Source: Nageia nagi (lineage: Eukaryota; Pinophyta). Taken from it: a stretch of DNA of 64,000 nucleotides. Both the position numbers and the translations under genes were made by a program. The stretch lies in contig JBITNC010000001.1 in NCBI GenBank assembly GCA_050084985.1, positions 166,780,001-166,844,000 on the forward strand, written 5' to 3'. Shown piece by piece: positions 47,691 to 60,607 of the stretch (position 1 is the stretch's first letter; each line of letters starts with the position of its first letter). The notes under the pieces are model-generated. The model had not been told where the DNA came from. It searched no databases and worked only from the letters and a program-made list of their open reading frames with translations.

Positions 47691-47710
47691 AGTTCACGTC
47701 GAGTTCACCA
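47691..47710 (-). other. Tat2 primer binding site
   Basis: On the minus strand TGGTGAACTCGACGTGAACT begins two bases after the 5' LTR. The TGG start and T-loop-like complement suit a tRNA 3' end; I cannot name the tRNA. Confidence 0.65.
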
Positions 47711-47712
47711 AA

Positions 47713-48565
47713 TGTTTACAAATAAAATTGAGCATGTAAATAAATAAATAAGCAAATATCTACAAACTCAATATTATTTGTATCTGAGCTACAGATAGCA
47801 ATTTATTCTAGATAGCGATAAACAAAATAACCAATTTAGAAATCTAATTATACCAACCAAGATTGTAATTTGTGTACTTACCTCACAGAATGTACCTGAC
47901 AATGAAGGTTGAAGATATTGGTGATGTACTAATGATGAGCTGCCTTTCCAACAACATAATGACCTGTGAAGATGCAGAAAGAGGAACGTGGGCGATCCAT
48001 TTTATTGATATAAGAGCGCTGGCGGTGTTCTTTTATTCACAAAGGAGCACTGGTGACCTTCGTTTGATGATTCTTAACTTCTTGATCAAGTCCAAAACTT
48101 CAATATGGATGTCTCGGATAGCAGTATGATATCAAAATAGATCTTGGATGTCAGGATAGCTCGTGAAAGGAAGCACACAAACCACAGCCTTGTAGGCGGT
48201 ACCAAGAGATACCTTAAGGGGTTGCCACTTACAAGACCATATGTGGGATCGTGTGTATCCTTGTTATGTGGACTTACTATTAGATCCATTATTTATATAG
48301 ATAATAGATAATACAACCCATGGGTTGGCATGCATCTACATAAATAAGGCTAATTCACAATATTCAAGATAAACACACCAATAACAAGATAATTCATGCA
48401 ATATTCAAGATAATCCATGCAATATTCAAGATAATCATTACAAAATTCATATTCAAGACAAACATTGATATTATCATTTTAATACATTCAAGACATACAT
48501 TTAGGCCAAGCATATTTCATTAATTTATTGATTTTAAAACGTAAATTCATTTTTATGTGTTAACA
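47713..48565 (-). repeat. Tat2 5' LTR
   Basis: 853 bp, TG to CA on the minus strand. Its palindromic motifs (47983-47998, 48014-48030, 48045-48058) differ strongly from those of the 3' LTR while the flanks agree. Confidence 0.94.
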
Positions 48566-49060
48566 GGTAGACTAAGTGAAATGAGAGAATGAGTTAGGAT
48601 TTTGGAGTTTTATGTGGTTTCAAATGAGTTTGCCTACCTAAATTAGAGGCACATCATGTAGGTTGATGGCCCAGGAAAGCATGATCTACTTTTTTTTTAA
48701 TTTTAGTCTACAGATTCATGAAACTAATATGGAGTTTTTAGCATCACAAATATACTACAAAGTATTTTATTTTTTTTTAATTTAGATTTACATATTTATG
48801 AAGATAAAACTAATATTAGTTTTTCAAATATACATCAAATAATTTTTCATGTTGGCATATTTGTGAAACTAATATGTTTTATTAATTTTGTGAATATTAA
48901 ATATTATTTTAGTAAATATGCAAACATAAATAAAATCATGTACATATGTGCAAAACTAATATGTAGTTTTAGCTTTGAAATCTACAATCGAGTTTTTTTT
49001 TTTGGTATATTAAGTCTAATGGATTAGTTTCATGAATATTCTCATATGCTCATCATAAAG
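48566..49060 (+). pseudogene. Continuation of the PPR remnant and AT-rich hairpin repeats
   Basis: The first 120 bp resemble the reverse complement of 2580-2680, including TTTATGTGGTTTCAAATGAG. From about 48700 the AT-rich hairpin family resumes (ATTCATGAAACTAATA-like half-sites), as at 2210-2530. Confidence 0.5.
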
Positions 49061-50389
49061 TGGATAGGGCCCATAAAATTTCTTGATGATGTGTTAGAAT
49101 ATTAGAATTTACACACAGTTGTCAGGTTATCGAGTGGGCAAAAACTCCCTTAGCTAGACAACTCCATTTATTATTTATATTGTTGAAAAAGGATAACATA
49201 GTTTAAGGATGTCATACATTCGATATAGAATTCACTTATCTATATATTCTACCTTACTATTTTATACATTTTAACTTGTCAAGTATTTATTTAGTGAAGT
49301 ATATTAATTATATATTAGTGAAATAATTAATATCTTGGTAGATATTAATATTTTACCTCCTTCCATTTTATAATAGTTAAAAAGGACTATTAAAATATTT
49401 TTTTAGGCCTTACCCAATATAAGTTAAGATACAACTAACCTAATATTATAAGTATAGTAGTGAAGAAAATAAATTACAAAGATCCTATAGTGGAATATAT
49501 TTATTTATGTTACTTAGTTGATACTATTATCATTATCTAATATCATGTAAAATTGGTTCATAAAATATAATAGGAGTAGAAACTTCAAAAATAAAATTTT
49601 ATAATAAAGGCAATTTTAGTTTATTTGCTTCCATAAGTAAATGTAGTTGAATACTAGAAGATAAATTAGATTATGAAATAGTGAATGATTTTCTTTTTCT
49701 AGAATAGAATAGTTATATAAGGGATGAAAATTATGCTTATAATAGAATGATATTTTAGAGATCAAACAAAGAACTATTTATAAAATTAGTATAAGAAAAA
49801 TGATATTTTGTTGTAAGTCTATAAATAATGTTATAAATCTATATATCTTACTATTAAAACTTTTACATGAAGAGTTAAAAAATTTAGAGGAAAAAATAAT
49901 TTGATAAAATGACAAACGTTAATTTTAAAATGACATACTAATCACCTCTTGTAAGGGTAGAGTTCAAAAAGCAAGTGGGTAGGAAAACTTTTAAGTTGAA
50001 AAAGAGAGACGTAGGTTCAAAAATCTCCCCCCTCACAAGATGATGATATATAAAGATTAGTTAATGGTTCTTAGGTTAATTGGCATATATGGGGAAAAGT
50101 ATAACTCTCAGGTGAATTTGATGGAAGAGAACCCCTAGATAAGGAATATAATTTAAATTTATAAATCTATAAGTGTGTACTATAATAAAAAATGATATCT
50201 CAATGTATACTCTCCATATAGTTATTTACATCAAGAACATACTTGTAACATCATTTATGTATGACTATATGTGTATATATATTACAATGAGGATTAAAAT
50301 TCAATGTAAATCATCACATAACTAAGTAGGATAGATAAAAGATTAATTCAATAATATATATATTATTGAATTATATATTTTGATTTGGA
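49061..50389. other. Non-coding AT-rich stretch
   Basis: No gene. At about 49955-50040 AAGCAAGTGGGTAGGA and GTAGGTTCAAAAATCTCC resemble the A and B boxes of a tRNA-derived SINE, with weak support. Confidence 0.4.
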
Positions 50390-51620
50390 GCTATCAAGGC
50401 TACCACTATTATGCATTCAAGTAGGGTTTTTAGAAGGAGAAATGGTTTTATGGTTAGAGGTCAATATGGATAAGGTATTAGAGGTGGTCTTGGAAAATAG
50501 GAGTATCAACTTTCAGGATTGGAAGAGAGTTATGGAATCTTTCTAATGGTGGATGTCAAACCCTTGGTATTTAATGAGGATGATATTTCACTCTTTATTG
50601 AGCTCCCTCTTTATGTCTGGATCATTAGTGGAAGAGTGAGGAGAGCCTCTTTCTCCCTTATGGAGAGTAAGGAGTCAACCCCTATGTTGAAGGTACAACA
50701 TGTAGGAGTGTCTATAGATGGGGTTAAACATGTGGATTTTGTAAGATTACTATGGATATGTTGGATGCTTCAATGGCTCTTGATAGTTTTGTGTTCATTC
50801 AATTTCAATCCTTATCCATAAGCAAGGGTTTTTTATCAACAATTGGTCATAGCAATTTTTATCAAGGGAAGGAAGGAGGGTTTTGTACCCCTTGTTGACT
50901 AATCTAGTGATTCCCCTGGGAGCTTGGGGAGTCCTTATTGGGCTACATGACTAAGACTTCTACAGATAAGTACTAGTTGGATTTCAAATATGGGGGTCAA
51001 TTGGTGATAAGGTAGCTTCTGGAAGGGGGTGCTCTATTTTACAATCTTGAGGAGCTTGAACCTTCTAGCTTAGGGCATATTTCTTTTAAAAAGGAAATTC
51101 TTGTTAGTGCATCCCCTTCCTTCTTATGTGGCACTACCATTTTCTTCATTCTTACAAGAAGGATTGGTGATAGGTTATATTATTCTAGAGATCTAGTGGA
51201 GCTATTTTTGAGCTGATAGTAGGGGAGTTGCAAGAAGGGTCTAGTTCATAAGGCATAAGCTATCTTATCTTATCTGGTGGGGGTTTTCTAGACCCATGAG
51301 ACTTAGCTCTATTAATATGATAAGTTTTCAAAAGAGAGGTAGAAGATGGTTGATTCCCATTAAAGTAACTAGGATGGATTAGTGCTAAGAGGTATAATGA
51401 GCTTATGGAGAGAGTAATAGGTTCGATATCACCTTTTTCCTTCTTGGATCATGGGGGACTAGTGGTGGAGCTTTTAGTTTCTAAAACAATATTGGATGTT
51501 GTTACAAATATGTACATCTATCACTCAATACCTAGGGTGTTGGAGTGGCATGCCTACAGGTTCTTAGCTACAATACAATACAATACTCTTCATAGAGGTT
51601 TCCAATTTTGAAGTAAGACT
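50390..51620 (+). other. Coding-like remnant, unrecognised
   Basis: GC content rises and fragments with protein-like composition appear on the plus strand: NMDKVLEVVLENRSINFQDW near 50470, LMVDVKPLVFNEDDISLFIE near 50550, and DRLYYSRDLVELF near 51170. Stops and frame changes are frequent. It may be part of an old transposable element or a dead gene; I recognise no family. The longest frame (50519-50821) starts with TTG. Confidence 0.3.
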
Positions 51621-54600
51621 TAAATGTTTCTCTTGTCTTCTATTAAGTATCTTATTTTGTGTCTTTATCATATTTTAAAATTTATGAATGTATTTTCAAG
51701 CTATAACAATGTTACATCTATAAGCCATCGTAGTTTTGGTTATGTCAATAAGGATCCCTCTTTTTGATTTTGTGGTTAGCGGTAAGGAAAAGTGGAGTTC
51801 TCCTTTGGTGCGATCCTCATTAGAATGAGGTCAGATAAGTGTTATTAGGTGTTATGTGTCTCAATAAAGAGCAAGAGATATGATTAGCACTTTGTATGTT
51901 CTTGATCCTTGAGACTTCAGACATACAATGAGTTTGTTGCAAAGGGGGTTAAAATAGTAGGATTAAACACATCTAGAAATCAACATGATTTATTAGAGTG
52001 ACATATATGAAGGTTGTTGGACTATAATACAATGTATTATTTATTCTTGTAGATTTTCATCCTCAATTTAAGGTGTCAATGTACTTCCTATACATTATTG
52101 GATTTCTTTTTTTTTCTAGACCAGTTGGTATCTCTTGTAAGAAAATATGGTGAAGGGGATGCCCTTTGGGAGATTTTGAATGTTTGGTTTTTATGCTAAC
52201 ATGATGTATCTAGATTGAAGAATAATGTATTAGTTATTGGTTCTATAAAACAACCTCCTATATATATATATAATATATATATATATAATGCCTTATTACT
52301 TGGAAAGTCTTGGTAACTTGATATACATTATCTTAATGTATATTGCTTGAATTCTCAAAGTATATAAAAATTAGATAAATTATTAAAAAATTCTAAATGA
52401 TTAATCTTTTAAATATTACAATATCATTCAATAAAATTTTGAATACAATACTTCTATATATCATTTATATATAACATATTGAAAAGTCTAATAATGAAAT
52501 TAGAAAAAAAAAAAAGAAGCATCAAATCTATACATGAAATAGAAGAATATTAAAAAAATGATAATAAAAGGGTATAAGATTTTATAAACATCAATGTTGA
52601 TTGATTTAATATATATATTTTTTTAATATATTATATGCCACCATTACCAAGGTCATACAAGCATCCAAAGTAAAAATTGGAAAAAAAAAAAGATATGAAT
52701 ATGAAATGAAGAAAAAATTCTAATATGGATTGCAATATTTTAAAATATTAAAAATAGATATATAGTTTAATTATGATTATCAATTCATACTTATGGTCAA
52801 AAAATTAGAAATACCATATTTTATATAAAAAATTATCACATTTCAAAAGTTTAAAATTAGAGATAAACATAAGCACTTTAGTAAGATTAATATTTCAAAT
52901 GAGAACTAATATATTTGACAACTTAGAATTGAAATGATTACAATAATAATTTTTAAAATAGATATTAATAAAGTAAAAATGAATAGACTATTCACTATAA
53001 AATAATTTAAGTTTTACATTTTATAATTGAAGAATATATGGATACAAGTAATGGTTTAAAAAAGAATTAATAGGATATTGTTTCACAACCAAAGGTATAG
53101 TATTAGGATATGATTCAGTGATATATTTTATTATTTGCATTATAATGATAATTATTATATACAAAAAATCTATACTTATATGGATTTTTGGTTGAACCCT
53201 TAAACAATATACAAAATATCTAGTGTGCTTTTATAAAGACTGATGTAATAATATATAATATATACATTTTGATACGAGGGGAATTTGATCCATTATGGAT
53301 ACTACATTAATCAATAGGAATCAAATATAAAATTATATTTCTCCATTCATTAGTAGGATTGAAAGAATAAAAAGAAAATTAGAAAGTCTTAGTAGCATAT
53401 AGTTCAAAAAATACCATAGACATTATGAAAAGGTTGTAATTAACCTCATAGAAAGCCATTATACCATTGAATTGATAGGTCATTTTATGCATCTCTTCAT
53501 CTTGGCTAGTCGCTTATTATCAAGCTTCATTGTAGGCTCATTTAAAAGCTTAGCATTTCTTAATATGGCTTTGGTATGGTGGTTTTTGATTACATTATTC
53601 ATCATCCTACATTGAGAAGATAAGACAATGTTTTGATTTGTATCTACATTATCCATAAAACTACCTTATTCTCCTAATTTGGGGCATTTTTATCTTGTTT
53701 TAACTTATCCTTTAAGAGACTACCTTTTATTCTTGAGGATATAGGTACCCTAGATTTATCTTAATGTTATCATTAATAATAGTCAATATTAATTGTTATT
53801 GTTGAATATTTTTAGTTACCCCTAAATGATATGTAGAAACTATGCTTAACATTTATATTCAATTATGCACATTACATATGCTGACTAATAACAACAATAA
53901 TAATCTAATGTATAACAAATATATGAAGGTATAAACAAAATACATAGCCTATTGGATCAAGATAATAACCATGTAATATTTAGAAAGGAATCATGATAAG
54001 ATAAATACCTATCATCTTACCTAGGAAGTCGAATCTATATGGAGATAAGAACTTACCAAGAGAGAATGATCTTTGTATGCAAATCCGCTCTGGTGAATGT
54101 AGTCTATAACCCTAGTACAAACTCTAGCAATAGCATGGAAACCAATTATAGAATGGACACTAAGCCTCTAATAGTAGTGTAAATGCTAATAACACCATGA
54201 ATTCTAAGCCTCCTATAAATAGACTTTTGCAACCAAGATCCAAATGGAATGAGAATGCTCAAGTGATGACAAGATCCCAATCTCAATAAGTAGTTTTGAA
54301 GAACAGCTAAATCATCTATGTTATTAGCTATCAAGATGAAATCTTTATGACTTCCCATGTAATACCTTTACCTTTATATATGAGAGAGAATCACTATAAT
54401 TCACATCTATAAGACACCATTGATGCTAGTGTACCTTGCAATATAAATTATAGAATTACATGAGAAGGTATTTAAGTGCATCATCATAAAGAATATAACA
54501 TAATTATAACATCTAATGATTCAATATAAAGTTTAACTTAATAAGGATGCTTAAAGGTGGCAATAATTAAGTGTTAATAATTATTAATATCTTTGTACTT

Positions 54601-57600
54601 TAGATACTATACCATTATCCTAACCACTTCTCTTAGAAAAATACTTGATATGAAAATTTGACCTAACCCAATCCATAATTCTTTACCCTAGGTTTTAATT
54701 AGATATTGCTTTTAACCCCCACATGGGTTGATTACCCCCCTTCCATACATATTTAAGTAAAGTGGGTGATATATGTTTCACCCAAAAACATGCTTTAAAT
54801 AAAACTTGAATTAATTGCACTCTATTTAATCCTCATAACCAAATAGACACATTGAACTTTCTCCTTCATGTTATGGTGCCTCTACAAGTATTTACCTAAG
54901 GTAAATCAATATCATCTCCACCTAATACTCCCCCAAACTATTGGAAAAATCTATAAATACTTTTATCTTTATTACATATTAGAGAGACAAGAATGCGTAG
55001 AGAAACTATGTCCATTTAATGCTAGAACTTCTCTAATAAAATTTAAGGTTTTATTTTGAGCTAACTATAGTTGTGGATATTGCATGCTTTTAAGTGTTTT
55101 ATTTGTATCTCAATAGGTTATAGGTTTTTCCACAACTATCTACCAAATTTTTAAGGTAGCTTATTGTTAGAACCTGTATCATCTTCATCAAAGGATTCTT
55201 GGGAAATATATACATAGAGAATATCATTATGAGGAGGATGATTTATAGTCTTGAATTCCTCCCTACAAGATGATTTCTTTTAGAATTGTAAATAAAATAT
55301 ATAGAAAAATAAGAAATAATTTATAGCTATAAGTGAACAATAAATTATTATATTCAATTTACTTTATGAAAATTTAGTTTAGTTTGGGATTATTTTATTG
55401 TATTGCTTTCATATTTTAGGTAGACCCATATAAGTACTTTTAATGCTCTCATTTAATCTTATAGGAATTAATACTTGAAGAACATTAGTGGCTCCCAAAA
55501 TCCATTATATCAAAGGTATTACAAAATGATAAAGAATACATTAATTGAGATAAGAGGGATCCCTATTATAATCCTTATGAGGTAAGTTTTTAATTAATAT
55601 TCTTGGATGGAAATAAGATATAGTTTGCATAATCTTGTTCCTTTTATGTGTTATATTTTGGCAAACCTATTTGGACCTTGAACCCCATCCTACAAATTAG
55701 TGATGGTTTTAGTTTCTTGCTCACTTTTGTATTTTACTATTGTATGAATTATTTTTTTATATGTATTTACTTATGCCATCAATTTTTGTTTATTTTGTGA
55801 ATTCAAAATTAACCAAACATTGATCTAAGACTCATCAAGACATATTTGAATCTTGGATAGTTTAACACAAATCATTTACATCAAGATGGTTTACAATTAA
55901 ATTCATTTCCTATAGGAAAATTTACATATATGCTTAAATTGGGATCCACATAATCAGGTATCTCATTTGAAAAACATAACCAACATGTCTAGGTTACTAT
56001 AAGGTAAAATCCTTTATCTTCTTATTAGTCATCAAGGCCAAAAATTTTATAGTTTAGTTAAAAAAGTATGCATTTTTGAAGGAGTGTAGAGATGACTTTT
56101 CCTACATAGTCTTCCTTCAAAATTGATGTATTTTGTTGCTACTATTATTTCCTTTAATTATATTAATGTAGGTTCTTCTTCTAATAATATTAAGTGCTAT
56201 ATTTTCATCCAATATTAAGGTGATTAGACTCTTTTAATTATTACCTTTTAGTTGAAAAATCATAGTTTTTACAACCTACTTCTTTTATTCTTATAAGGAA
56301 AAATGCTAACACAACCCAATAAAATTGACAAACTAGTCTAGATTTGATAAAGAATCAAAATTCTTTGTATGGTTTATACCATATCAACATGAACAATTTA
56401 TACTTGAATATTTTCCTAACATGGATGATTTCATGTATGCAAAAATAGATAGAATAAATTTTGATAATTAATTTTATATGACTTCTAGATACCTTAGTAT
56501 TATAGGTAGGAACCTATGAGAACCTTTTATTGTAATTCATTTACCTTGCATATAGTTTAATATTTGTTAATCTAAAATTCTATTTTATTTTCTTAGCATA
56601 AGTCTTTATTTACTTTAGTACATAAACTAGTAAAGCACACATTTCATTCATATATAAGATTTTATTTTGTTATCTTTTACATGGGAAATTATCATCCTTC
56701 ATTTAGATTTTAATTTCACATATTTAATTTATAAAAATAAATTATTTATACTCTTCATCTCTAGGATATATTTTTTTGTGGATTTAGTTTGGTTTCCTTT
56801 CTTTATATGTGTTAATTTATTTTTTCTTAGATATCTAAAAGAATAAAAAAATATATGAATTAAATTTTTATCATAAATATTTTTGAGTCAAAACATCTTG
56901 GTGATATTGAATTTCACCACCAATCGCTAAGTGGCCCCTATATACACCATTAGCTATTTAGATCATATAGCTTTTTAGACATCATCACTAGGAGGCTACT
57001 TAGCTAAGATATTAGCTTAGGGTAGCCAAATTATATACTCATATAGCTAAAAAAATCAATGAGTGTATTACTATAGTTATTTATTGAGATTTTTTGTAAG
57101 GGTGAATCAAAGGGGTGGTTTTACCTTGAGCATATTACATACATGTACCTCAATCCTTAGTAGGTAATTCAAGCTAATTTTGCTTTAAGAAACCATCAAA
57201 TATTCATACATGTAGTCCCTCTTTATGTATGTTTAGGTATATCAAAGGGCTTAATTTTATGGATACACCTTTATTTATATACCAAAGCACCTTTATGAAC
57301 TCTAGGGGTAGTAAAAAAAAGAAAGCATGAAACTTTAACAACATTTATTGATGTTAAAAAAAATAGCAAAGAAAAAAAATGAATCATCAAATTAATAAAA
57401 AAAGGATAAATAAATCTTTTGGCTTTAGATGCTTTGTTGTGTGTTTTCTTATCTAGTTACCATTTATCCTATTGTATTGATAAGAAGCCATGCTAGAGCA
57501 TAGCCACATCATCTGATGGATTACTATAGGGTACAACTCCATCCCAATGACTTATATATGCATTTAGAGAAGATAACAATCAACTTATATTAGATTCTTT

Positions 57601-58147
57601 CTCATTATATAGAATGCATAATGTGTGATACAACCATATATTATGAGTTAAAGCTTCATCCTAGACATAATCATACTCTAACTTACTTATAACCTTAAAG
57701 TTCCCACAATATATTTTATTATTAATGAAATGTTTAAGAAATACCCCTAGTATTTTCCCATTTTTGTTCACCCTTTTCATTATCTATTCTCGTAGAATAT
57801 TTTTCTAGAGTTCTATTATCTCCACTAAAAATGCCTAACACTTATACTTTATTATAGTGTTAATAGTAGACTAATATATTATGTGGTGATTCTTATTTTA
57901 TCCCATCCTAATTTTCCTTTATACCCTAGGTTGTGGGAATAATATCTTTTAAACCTAATTATCTAAACTTGTGTAATGAAAATACCCACCTAGGCCTTAG
58001 ATTCTTCATTCCTAGATCCTTGAACTCATTATACATCATATGCTACCTTTCATAAATCAACACTAGCATAAGAGTATACACCTTCAAGTCCTACTCCCTC
58101 CTTCATAAACTTCCCTTTTTCTCCTCTTGATTCATCATTGATTATTT
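51621..58147. other. Long non-coding AT-rich stretch
   Basis: About 6.5 kb without a recognisable gene, LTR pair or tandem array. TA-rich microsatellite tracts lie at about 52259-52287 and 52608-52635. Short frames (such as 54146-54358 and 54868-55059) have no recognisable domains. Confidence 0.5.
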
Positions 58148-58643
58148 GAAGGAACTTATACTAACAAATAATTCCTAAACAACCAAGATCTCATGAAAGC
58201 TCCCAAACACATCTATATAACTCACAAAAAAATCTCATAATATAACACAAGATGTAAGTGGTTCCTCCAACTAGGAGTACATCCACTAACTAGATCTTTA
58301 CTTCAATCACAAATACAACTCCCTAACAATCCTCCTAAACTTTTCTCTTAAACACTATCCTATAGCATAAATTTTATCCACAAATTGGTGTATGATCCAA
58401 AGAAGGAGCCTTCTATTTATAGGCCAAATTCTCTTTTTGGATCACCTTTTTACCCAATGTACAAAAGCATGATATGCACATCCTTTTACCCAAGGGGCAT
58501 GCTCATGACATGGAATGTAGGACAAATTACATTATCATATTCACTTAAATACTTAAGGTATCAAATGATACTCTTAAGTATTAGTGAACTTACATAGAAG
58601 ATTATTCTAAAACCTTTACAATAATGCATTATACATTCCAACA
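58148..58643 (-). repeat. Solo LTR of the Copia family
   Basis: It matches the LTRs at 6232-6722 and 31142-31632 in reverse over about 496 bp. TTATT flanks it at 58143-58147 and 58644-58648. A solo LTR arises when the two LTRs of a full element recombine and delete the interior. Confidence 0.92.
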
Positions 58644-58818
58644 TTATTCATGTTACATATTTTGATCATCCTAATTCCATTCTACACCATAACCTTCTTA
58701 TGCTTCTTCTACTCACTACTCTAAAAAATGGCTTTTCACAATTGTCTTTTTATGATGGAATTTTATGAAGGGTTATAACCACCATAAAAAATAATAATAT
58801 AGTAGTTTAGAACCATTA

Positions 58819-58831
58819 TAATATATATATA

Positions 58832-58882
<51 letters not shown>
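58819..58882. repeat. (TA)n microsatellite
   Basis: About 64 bp of nearly pure TA dinucleotides, interrupted once by TTA at 58839-58841. Confidence 0.95.
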
Positions 58883-58884
<2 letters not shown>

Positions 58885-58939
58885 AAGAAAACAAGTCTAA
58901 ATTGCATTATTAGATTTTATTAGTGTACTATCTATAAAG

Positions 58940-59124
58940 TCTTTCAATTTATGTATATGCTCAATACAAGAAAAAAGGTATAGTGTCCTATTGTATGAGT
59001 AATATGATTATAATCATTCATGTATTTGAAGTACTGATAAGTCTCTTTAGTATAACTACATGTCTACATGCATTATCAATAGTTAAAAAATGTAACATCA
59101 TATGGATTAATACCCACATACTCC
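58940..59124 (-). pseudogene. PPR pseudogene, 3' part, cut by the chromovirus
   Basis: On the minus strand the sequence directly after the insertion encodes VGINPYDVTF, then an AC-like stretch, KETYQYFKYMNDYN and IGHY. This follows the PPR order GVKPNDVTF, EG..YF..M, EHY. The 5' part lies at 63791-63990. Confidence 0.65.
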
Positions 59125-59511
59125 TGTTAGGATCCCACATCCTAACATTTAATTATATTAGTAGTATACTTATGATGTAACTAGATTGTAATGTGAATAC
59201 CATAATTATTAGTAGGGCAGATTAGGTTTAGGGTTAGTATCATATAAAGATGTTGTACAGCTTGAGAATGTCATCAATTAGCTCATATTTTTGGATTTGA
59301 AGTGTAAGGAGGAAGCCCCCTCGAAGCGGCCAGCGATTCAACTCTTATTCAATAAAGTTATTATGATTCAGTGTTTTCATTTGCAAATTCAAGTTCTATT
59401 ATCTATTGAATATTGATGAGTTTTACAGATCTACTCTTATTTCATTGAAAAGCTAGAAATCTTGTTGTTGTTTTTGCATTATTTTATTTAAGAACTAGCA
59501 GAATCGTAACA
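59125..59511 (+). repeat. Chromovirus 5' LTR
   Basis: 387 bp, very similar to 63404-63790. It begins with TGTTAGGATCCCACATCCTA, itself a short inverted repeat, and contains CATATAAA near 59249. Confidence 0.95.
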
Positions 59512-59513
59512 AG

Positions 59514-59525
59514 TGGTATCAGAGC
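59514..59525 (+). other. Chromovirus primer binding site
   Basis: TGGTATCAGAGC, the exact complement of initiator methionine tRNA 3' sequence, three bases after the LTR end. Confidence 0.9.
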
Positions 59526-60607
59526 ACTTTCTAGGGCCATTTTGCTGCAGAATGTTTTTAGAGTCTAGGCTAGAAACCCTGTGCCAAGGGTTTTAAAATA
59601 TCACAAAGGATCTATCATTTTTGGCTAAGCATGTTTGGCCATAAAGCTACGTGTGAAGTGAGGTGCATAAAACTCTACATCAATACCCAGGCCTTAGACA
59701 GAACCCATATACGGAATCAGACTCCACGTACTAAAAGGTATATCAAAGACCATCTAGGAAAAAAAAATTGGAATTAGGTAGGAATCTATCGATCATTTGT
59801 AAACTGTAGTGCACTGGTAAGTGGTTAGCCCTGGGAAGTTACTCGCCACAGAAGCCATCTCTATAGCCTCTTTCATTACAAAAGTTGGATAGGAGGGGTG
59901 TTTAGGCAGGCCTACAGAGCAAAAACACCTTACCCTAGTTTGATTTTTCCATAAAAAACCAAAAAAAAAAAATTAACTTGGGAGGCTTAAGGTGCTATAG
60001 TAAATCAGTTCAGAGCTCAGAGTTCAGAGTTCAGAATCATAGTATCTTATAGCAAAGTAGAAAGAAATCCAAAAAAAAAAGGTGTGTTTCAAGGTTGAGT
60101 TTTGGTGGCCACCTACTGTTGAGTGTAAATGGCCATGGGCCCCACTTTGAAAAACAAATCGCTGCAAATAGAGCTCAAACAAAAAGTTTATTTTGGTTTT
60201 AATTTTACTCTATTTTGGAGCAAATTTTTACCCAAAATACTATCAAAAAAATTCATAAAATATTCTACACAACTCTAAAAATTTTGAAATTCAATTTGGA
60301 TCTTAGTTACACCATTTCCCACCTTTCCATAAATTTTCACATCCTAATTCCTCCATCTTCATATAGTTTCCCAACATAACCACCATAATTTATTTTCTCC
60401 ATTCACCATATTTAGGCCAATATCCACAAAAACATTTTCAGCAGCCCAAATTCACTTTTTGGAGACCTAGACCATTGCGAATATTTTTTCACACTGATCA
60501 TTTTGATATACTGCACCTGTACACTTTTTTTACCTTTCCAGAAATAACAGTTTCCAGAAATAGCAGTTTTTAGAAATAGTAGTTTTCAAAAAAAATAAAA
60601 AATAAAA
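59526..60607 (+). other. Chromovirus untranslated leader
   Basis: No gene. A short direct repeat AGAGTTCAGA-like lies at 60012-60034, and TTTCCAGAAATA(A/G)CAG is repeated at 60534-60570. Confidence 0.55.

Larger units (their letters stand above)
39966..48565 (-). mobile_element. Ty3/Gypsy Tat-lineage element (Tat2)
   Basis: Both LTRs are 853 bp and GGTAG flanks the element at 39961-39965 and 48566-48570. It reads on the minus strand: LTR, primer site, gag, protease, RT, RNase H, archaeal-type RNase H, integrase, 3' region, LTR. At 8.6 kb it is a compact Tat element, without the extra genes of Tat1. The whole gag-pol from 47621 to 41835 is one frame of 1929 codons with at least ten nonsense codons and no net frameshift. 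Confidence 0.94.
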
